Source of the DNA: Isoetes taiwanensis
Taxonomy: Eukaryota > Streptophyta > Lycopodiopsida > Isoetales > Isoetaceae
Assembly: GCA_021234155.1 (NCBI GenBank)
Contig: JAJEKV010000041.1
Location: forward strand, 10,437,018 to 10,501,017
DNA length: 64,000 bases
Direction: 5' to 3'
The notes under the pieces are model-generated. The model was not told the origin of the DNA. It did no database searches and saw only the letters and a list, made by a program, of their open reading frames with translations. Positions 58,226 through 64,000 of the stretch are shown one piece after another. Numbering within the stretch: position 1 is the first letter of the stretch; each line of letters starts with the position of its first letter. Position numbers and translations under genes: made by a program.

Positions 58226-59560
58226 TTATAACATTGCAGGTGAAAAGTTAAGCGGAGCAGTTGAAGACCAAGCATATCGGAATCAACCTAGCCCAATGGA
58301 AGTTCTTGGACCCTCAAAAATTAGAAGGAAGCATAAAATGGCTGCTAGACGAGGTCAAGGATCTTGATAGCTTGGAGCAGGACAGGTGCAAGCTTTTAGC
58401 TAGAGAGCTATACATGGTTATGAAGAATGCCGCGATGCTAGTACAAGATTGGTATTCCGAGGATTGATGCTCAAGGCCATGTTAAGGGCGCATAATGGCT
58501 TCAAAGTCGCGTCGTTGCGAAGTGTTATGAACAAAGACTAGTGCATTTACTTTTGAGGTTGTAGCTTCTATAAATGCCCCATGCAAGACATCCCATATTG
58601 ATGATAGATAGAACATATGACTTTTGTAAAGGTCCTTCCTTTTCAAAAGCATAAGATCGTGATAATGAAAGGTCAAGTTGGAAAAGCTAAGAAAGACCGT
58701 GCATAAGCTCATCTATAAAACGCTTCGATAAATGGAAAATACAGAAGTTCAAGATTTCTAGTCATCTACTATAGAGCTTGAGGCGAGACTTCAAAGGATG
58801 ATAACCGGCCGAATCTATCTTTCAAGTATGAAAGGGTGCAATTGGAATGATCTAAAATGAATTACATCAAATGTTAACACTTTATCACGATTTGGAAGCT
58901 TTGAGTTGTCCACAAAGCAAGCCGGGTTGGATTAGCAGCTTGTAGTGAAGGTAGTCTCAATGGAAAAAGAGATCCATTTTTGAACGCAGGCAGCTCCAAT
59001 GATGAGACTTCAAAGATCGCTGAATTGTGCGACTCTCTTCCAATCGCTTCTAGTGGCCTTGACTGGAAGAAGGTTTTATAAGAGAAGCTCTCGACTATGG
59101 ACCCATTAAAAACAAAACTCGTGGATCCGTAAATGGAGCTTTGGGACATTCAAGGTCTAAGTTATTGAGAGCACCGTAAGTTTTTGGACCCCGAGAAGTT
59201 AGAGATGAAAATGCGTAAACGTTGTTCAGCCACAAGGTAGATGTTTACGCTTTATGATGGTCTCATTACGAAGTTATTGACTACCACAGAGCCATTTCAG
59301 ACAATATAAAACTCTTTAGGATTATAGGAATGTAGGGCAGGAGACTAGAGCTCCCTGTTAATTGTCCTCTCTATTTAGCCACATTCATAAAAATGTGCTG
59401 GCATCAACATCCAGACATGAGACCATCATCTTCACAAGTATGCTGTATGCTTAGGAGCTTCATGTGTTTAGTAATGAGAAGCTCTGTCACCGAAGCATCC
59501 ATAGAAGAGACTATCACAGCATCAGACATTGGCAATCTCTTCAAAAAAGTGGGTTTTAAG
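58226..59560 (+). pseudogene. Plant protein-kinase pseudogene (possibly DUF1221-type)
   Basis: Two ends of one protein appear in order on the plus strand. At 58261-58467 an open exon-like stretch encodes KFLDPQKLEGSIKWLLDEVK, DLDSLEQDRCKLLARELYMV and MKNAAMLVQDWYSED, which looks like the helical N-terminal domain of plant DUF1221 kinases (tentative). From about 59166 an AP-x-VFGPREVRDENA stretch resembles the kinase APE region. From 59230 one frame with two stops reads HKVDVYAL (the DVxxFG-like Asp of subdomain IX), LPVNCPLYLATFIKMCWHQH and PDMRPSSSQVCCMLRSF; the CWxxxPxxRP motif is subdomain XI, with its invariant Arg. The glycine loop, VAIK Lys, HRD and DFG parts were not found. Stops and missing domains make it a pseudogene. 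A LINE follows directly. Confidence 0.65.
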
Positions 59561-59639
59561 TTTTTTATAGAAGTCCTAAAATCCTATTCCATACCTGTGC
59601 AAATCCTTCTGTTATGGTTAACCAATTCAATTAAGTAAG

Positions 59640-61555
59640 TTAGAAAAGAACCTGGCTTCTGTGAAGTGGCAATATTAGTAGCAGATCTCTCTGCAATTAG
59701 ATTGGACCTAATCATGATTTTGATTGGGCTTCGGATGCAGGATGGTAGCCAGCAGATTATTAACCAGTTTGCTGATGACACTTTCCTCTTCTTGGTGGCA
59801 GAAGAGAGGAATTTGCAGAATGTGAAGGGTTTGCTGGATACTTTCTCCTTGGCCCCCGCATTCTTCTCCTAATTGGGGTAAGTGTCCCGATTATGGGCCC
59901 AAATGACTCGGGCCCCCTTGTTTGGCTCTATTCCCTTGGAAGGTGCTTCCGTGTAATGTGTGTACTAAGTCATTGGGTATTCCCTTTGGAGGGGATGTTT
60001 CCATGGGGAGGGTGTGGGATGAGATTTTGCAAAACTGCGTAAAACACCCCAATTGGTGGAAGGGTAGCAAGTTGTCCATGGCGTGTAGGATCACTATTGC
60101 CAAGACAAGATTTTTGTAGCACTCATGTGTATACAAAGATCTGCGATGTTAGTTCCCGAGGGGGTAAGATACTGTGGCTTTGGATAAGATTGTTCGAAAT
60201 TTTGTGTGGGGCGGAATGATGAAGGGGCGGTTGTTAAAGGGGCTCCCTGAGGGATGGGGGCTTGGCCATTCGATTTGGCACCGCATAATAAGGTGTTGGT
60301 CTCCAAGTTTTTGGAGCATTATGCGTGATGGAGCATCTTCTCCTCGGTGCGGCGCTATTGTTGCGCCTCTTCGCCATTGTGTGGCGCTTGGGAAGCCGTC
60401 GGCATGTGGAGTTGCCCCGGCAATCGTTGTATAGTCTCCGGCCTTTCCCACATGCATCCCCTTTTCACGGGGGTGTTATGGGCTTGGGATCATGTGCGCG
60501 GTGCTCTTCCAAACAGATTATGCCCCCGCCTTTATCACCACTCTTCTCCTTTCTTGTGGGTTCCTCTACTCCCTCAAAGCAAGACTTGCTCTTTCGCCAC
60601 CGCGCATGCTCTGACGCCTTGTTCGCTGGAGGCGAAGCCGCCGTGGCTCACCTTGGAGGATTGGTATTGGGGTGGTCAGCTAGCTTCGTGGAAGTTCTTT
60701 CGAGCTCACTTTCGCCTCGGGCGCAGTGGACCGGCTATCTCGGGAACAAGTGGCGGGAGTATTCCGCTACACATACCTATAGTCCCTCGTGATGATGTGG
60801 TGGTGCAGTTTGCAAGGTTCATCCGATGTTGTGTCTTCTTGTTTTGTGCGGTCTTTACCGGGTGCCGGCTATTCATGACACACCGCCTTTCGTGCAAGTG
60901 GTCTCGCAGCCCGGGTTCTCGATGGCGCTCGGTTTGACGTGGACATGGTGCTCATTTCCCCAATCGGGGTTATGGTGCTTCGCGGGCGTGTGGTGCACCC
61001 GCCGCATCGTGGTGAATGCCCTTTGTGAGTCGGGCTTAGGCGGGTGTGAGCCCCTCGCCTTTTGTTGTGGCCTTCATCGTGAGACCGTGGAGCATTGTCC
61101 GTTTTATGCCCCTCACTTGCGTGTCAGCCTGGATTGGGTTAGGCTCGCTTTCGGTGAGATTGACTAGCCAGCCAGCTTGCTTCTTCATGTGTATCCCGGT
61201 GTTTGGTCATTGTGACAAAGAAGCCTTGCATCCGTCGCGGCTTGGTTGGTGTGGCTGATTTGGAAGCGGGCGGGCGGTTGTGGATCTTTCAGGGATTCAA
61301 GACCGCAGCCTCTCTCGATTCCTCGACTTCGCATACAAGCTATTTCAAAGCTTTCTCAAGGGACTTCTTGGTGTTGTAGATGGTGATGGTCGGTTTGTGC
61401 CAAAGAAGAGAGTTGTAGTTTTTCCAGGAGTTTGTTGTGGAGTGTCGAGGTATTGTCATCCCTTTGGGGCGCCTCTTCCTCCTCACTTGCTTTGTAACAT
61501 TACCATTCTTTTTAATATATTGATGACACAATTCTTCAAAAAAAAAAAAAAAAAA
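59640..61555 (+). mobile_element. LINE (L1-type) 3' portion with poly(A) tail
   Basis: The plus strand has SQQIINQFADDTFLFLVAEE near 59748-59810, with the FADD active-site motif of plant L1-type RT. It is followed by frameshifted SMACRITIAKTRF (near 60080) and ALDKIVRNFVWGGMMKGR (60174), the thumb and C-termin­al region of L1 ORF2. Near 61060-61110 is a degenerate zinc motif (CCGLHRETVEHCPFYAP). The element ends in 18 A residues (61538-61555). It is 5'-truncated, G+C-rich and full of frameshifts. It appears inserted between the kinase relic and the gypsy relic. Confidence 0.85.
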
Positions 61556-61589
61556 GCTTGAGAGTTTGTGAATAAATATAGTATAGGGA

Positions 61590-62849
61590 TGTGTTCCCGT
61601 AAGAACGTCCTAAGGAGTACCATTGAGAGAAATCTCCCACGATAGAATTGGAACCGTGGACTAAGTCAAGGGCTGTGGCCATATAGACTTAGCCCCTGGA
61701 GCAAGAAGAGGTCAAAAAACAAATTCAAGAATTGCTCCAAAAGGGTTTCATAAGGCCTAGTAAGTCACCATTTGGGGTGCCTGTCATCTTTGTAAAGAAA
61801 AAGGATGGGAAGATGCGCATGTGTATCGATTAAAGGCTTTGAATAAAGCCACTATTAAAGATCGCTACCCAATGCCTAGAATTGATGATATCATAGATCG
61901 ATTGCTGGGAGCAAAACATTTCTCCAAGCTTGACCTAAGAAGTGGATATCATCAAATTAGCATTAGGGAAGGAGATGAACCCAAAACGGCCTTTTGAACC
62001 AACCAAGGGCATTATGAATTTGTGGTCATGCCCTTTGGATTAAAAATGCCCCAACCACATTTATGCGGCTGATGAACACTGTTTTTCAAGGGTATCTAGA
62101 CAAATTCACCCGAATATTCCTGGATGATATTCTGATTTACCCTAGGAGTAAAGAGAAGCGCTTGGAACTCTTGGAAAAGGTATTGATAATGCTCCGGGAG
62201 CACAAACTTTATGCCAAAATTTCCAAATGTGAATTTTAAAAAAAACAAGTAGCATACCTGGGACATATAGTCTTGGAAAAGGGTTTGGCCCTAGATCCAG
62301 ACAAAGTATGAGCTATAAGGGAATGGCTAGAACTTATAGATGTTCCCGATGTAAGAAGTTTCTTGGGCTTAGCCACTTTATAGGAAATTCATTCCAAAGT
62401 TTTTAAAGGTGGCTGTCCCCCTTACAGACATACTTAAGAAAGGGCAACCCTTTGTATGGGGGAAGGAGCAAAAGATGTCCTTTGAACGAATCAAGGATTT
62501 ACTTTCAAGTGAACCAATTCTGAAAATTCCGGATTTAAATTTGCCCTTTGAAGTTTATACTGACGCATGTGGACAAGCTTTGGGAGCAGTTCTAATGCAA
62601 CAAGGGCATGTTGTGGCTTACGAGAGTCGTAAATTAAATACGGCAAAAAAGAACTATGCCATATATGAACAAGAGTTGTTGGCCATAGTTCATGCCTTAA
62701 AAACTTGGCGGCATTACTTAAGGTCAGGGACCAATAAAGAGCCACACAAGTTTATTGTGTTCACTGATCATAAACCATTGAAATTTCTACAAAGCCAAGC
62801 AGAAATAAGTCTTAGACAAGCATGCTGGTTGGATTTCTTACATGAATTT
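61590..62849 (+). mobile_element. Ty3/gypsy relic (RT and RNase H)
   Basis: The plus strand starts with a broken DVFP segment at about 61590, then [20 protein letters not shown]-like text, ‘[19 protein letters not shown]’, [20 protein letters not shown] and FLDDILIYP (62112-62138), in changing frames. An open frame from 62409 covers the RT end and RNase H: FEVYTDACGQALGAVLMQQG (first RNase H Asp), ELLAIVHALKTWRHYLRSG and FTDHKPLKFLQSQAEIS. It stops at WLDFLHEF, where an LTR-like sequence begins. Protein similarity to the minus-strand gypsy relic at 53.4-55.2 kb is very high in RNase H, so both belong to one family. Integrase is absent. Confidence 0.92.
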
Positions 62850-64000
62850 TGTGACGCTCCCTGAATATATACGGCGCTCCGGACGTATACATACAGGGAC
62901 TTCCCCCTCCCATGGCAATCAGCTTACCATGAGCAGGGCCCTCCGTCTAACTCGGACCATCCATAGAAAGATGCCCGGGTGAAGGACACAGAGGTGTCAT
63001 TCGGCCCACGCCTTCAATGGGACTCCTAAGTCGCGGAAGCGTGAATACATGTTAGCATACAGCATAAATACATAAATAACCACCACGAAGGGTGGCACAT
63101 CCATCCAAGTACTAACGGCAAAGAAGATGCATCTAGTCCTAAGGAAAACACCCCAAACCCCAGGTTCTACCCCGGCTCAGACTCCTGTGAGGATGGACTG
63201 ACGGCTCGGTCTCAAGAGATCAGCAGACAGAGGTATAACCTGGCGTTGGCTGGCATAGAACAGTGGCTAGGGTTGTCCACTCCATCCGCCCCTCGTGTGC
63301 ACACTTTGCAGATGAGCTGAATCAAGCTATGGCGCCATTGTAGCCTTCCGGAGACGCAATCCCAAGGAATCACCCTTCGGGACTACTCCGGGTCACATCT
63401 CCCCGGTCCGATGAGGCAGGTCAGAGAAGTGTCCCCTTCCAGAGTCGCAGTGAATCCATGGGTGAGCTAGAGGACAAGTGCCGCATCAGCGACCCCCGCA
63501 TCCGTACCCGACTTACTCCCCTAACTTTATCTTCAAAGTACAAGATGCCTCATACGGGTCATACCTCTGTACCCAGGGAGTGTCAGACCCATACCCGGCC
63601 CTCTACGTGACCGACTATTAGGCCTAGCTCACTGAAGGAGTCCCCGTAGCCTTTTATGCTCAGGCGAGACCCCACCCCACACTTCATCACTACGCCCCTT
63701 ATCTGGTGCTTCAATGTTGCCATAGATTCCACAGCTCGGTGGGATCTTGTACACAGGCCGCATCTAATGGGAATAATACAGGGATCTATCTAGGAGCTTA
63801 CTACAATACATGGGCTCAGAGCTCTCTACCCCCCATAATCCCCCATCTCCGGAGTGCTAACTAAGCAAAGAACTGCTAAACCATCAACCAAAGCACATAC
63901 AGAGACTAGAGATAAGAATACTCACCATATCAATCAAGGGTTAGCCTAACAGGTAAACCATAGAGAAAAACAGAGAGAGAACACACCACAGAGAGGCGCT
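62850..64000. repeat. Putative gypsy LTR (runs off the window)
   Basis: Begins TGTGACGCTCCCTGAATATA exactly where RNase H is interrupted. Plant chromovirus-type LTRs often begin TGT(G/C)ACGCC, so this is probably an LTR or the start of another element inserted into the gypsy copy. An inverted repeat of 15 bases (62859-62873 and 62884-62898, two mismatches) lies just inside. No protein motif was found in the 1.15 kb. Orientation and far end are unknown. Confidence 0.5.

Noticed and set aside
60347-60937. 196-codon plus-strand ORF as a host protein
   Set aside because: It lies between the RT thumb and zinc motif of the LINE at 59.6-61.56 kb. Several frames are open because of high G+C.

Overview
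The window looks like nuclear DNA from a land plant with a large, retrotransposon-rich genome. The evidence is one multi-exon gene with ordinary GT-AG introns swollen by transposons, Ty1/copia and Ty3/gypsy remnants of plant type, several LINE families, Helitron-type ends, a foldback MITE and relics of plant protein kinase type. No bacterial or organellar operon is visible. A seed-free plant (fern or lycophyte) is possible, but this is a guess and no species is claimed.

The main result is a gene on the minus strand that no long ORF reveals. I assembled it from 17 short exons between about 44.27 kb (5' side) and 27.03 kb (stop codon). Every exon has splice signals and phases that join in one frame, with one junction needing a GC donor or a shifted donor. 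The product is a WD40 beta-propeller protein of at least 433 residues, about 483 with the tentative first exon. Adjacent blades carry WDKR and WDLR. Its large introns hold two LINE 3' fragments, two copia fragments, a copia LTR with primer-binding site, several LINE tails and a possible Helitron end.

Layout. 0-3.6 kb: nothing recognised. 3.95-6.2 kb: decayed GC-rich LINE (-). 6.9-8.0 kb: relic of an intron-containing plant gene (+). 8-18.2 kb: unassigned DNA with exon-like ORFs. 18.27-21.44 kb: copia element (-) truncated inside RT, with a coiled-coil ORF just upstream. 23.6-24.3 kb: LINE RT fragment (+). 25.19-25.46 kb: foldback MITE. 26.33-26.47 kb: exact 72-bp duplication. 27.03-44.27 kb: the WD40 gene. 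44.3-52.96 kb: minisatellites, a hairpin, a triplicated 236-bp unit, exon-like pieces and a duplicated exon, ending at a clear Helitron 3' terminus. 53.1-55.2 kb: gypsy relic (-). 56.7-56.8 kb: LINE tail and a tRNA T-arm-like element. 58.2-59.6 kb: protein-kinase pseudogene (+). 59.6-61.56 kb: LINE with poly(A) tail (+), butted against a second gypsy relic of the same family (61.59-62.85 kb, +), which is cut by an LTR-like sequence running to the window end.

Only the WD40 gene looks functional. Almost everything else is decayed mobile DNA or gene relics. All calls come from reading the sequence by eye; no database search was run.
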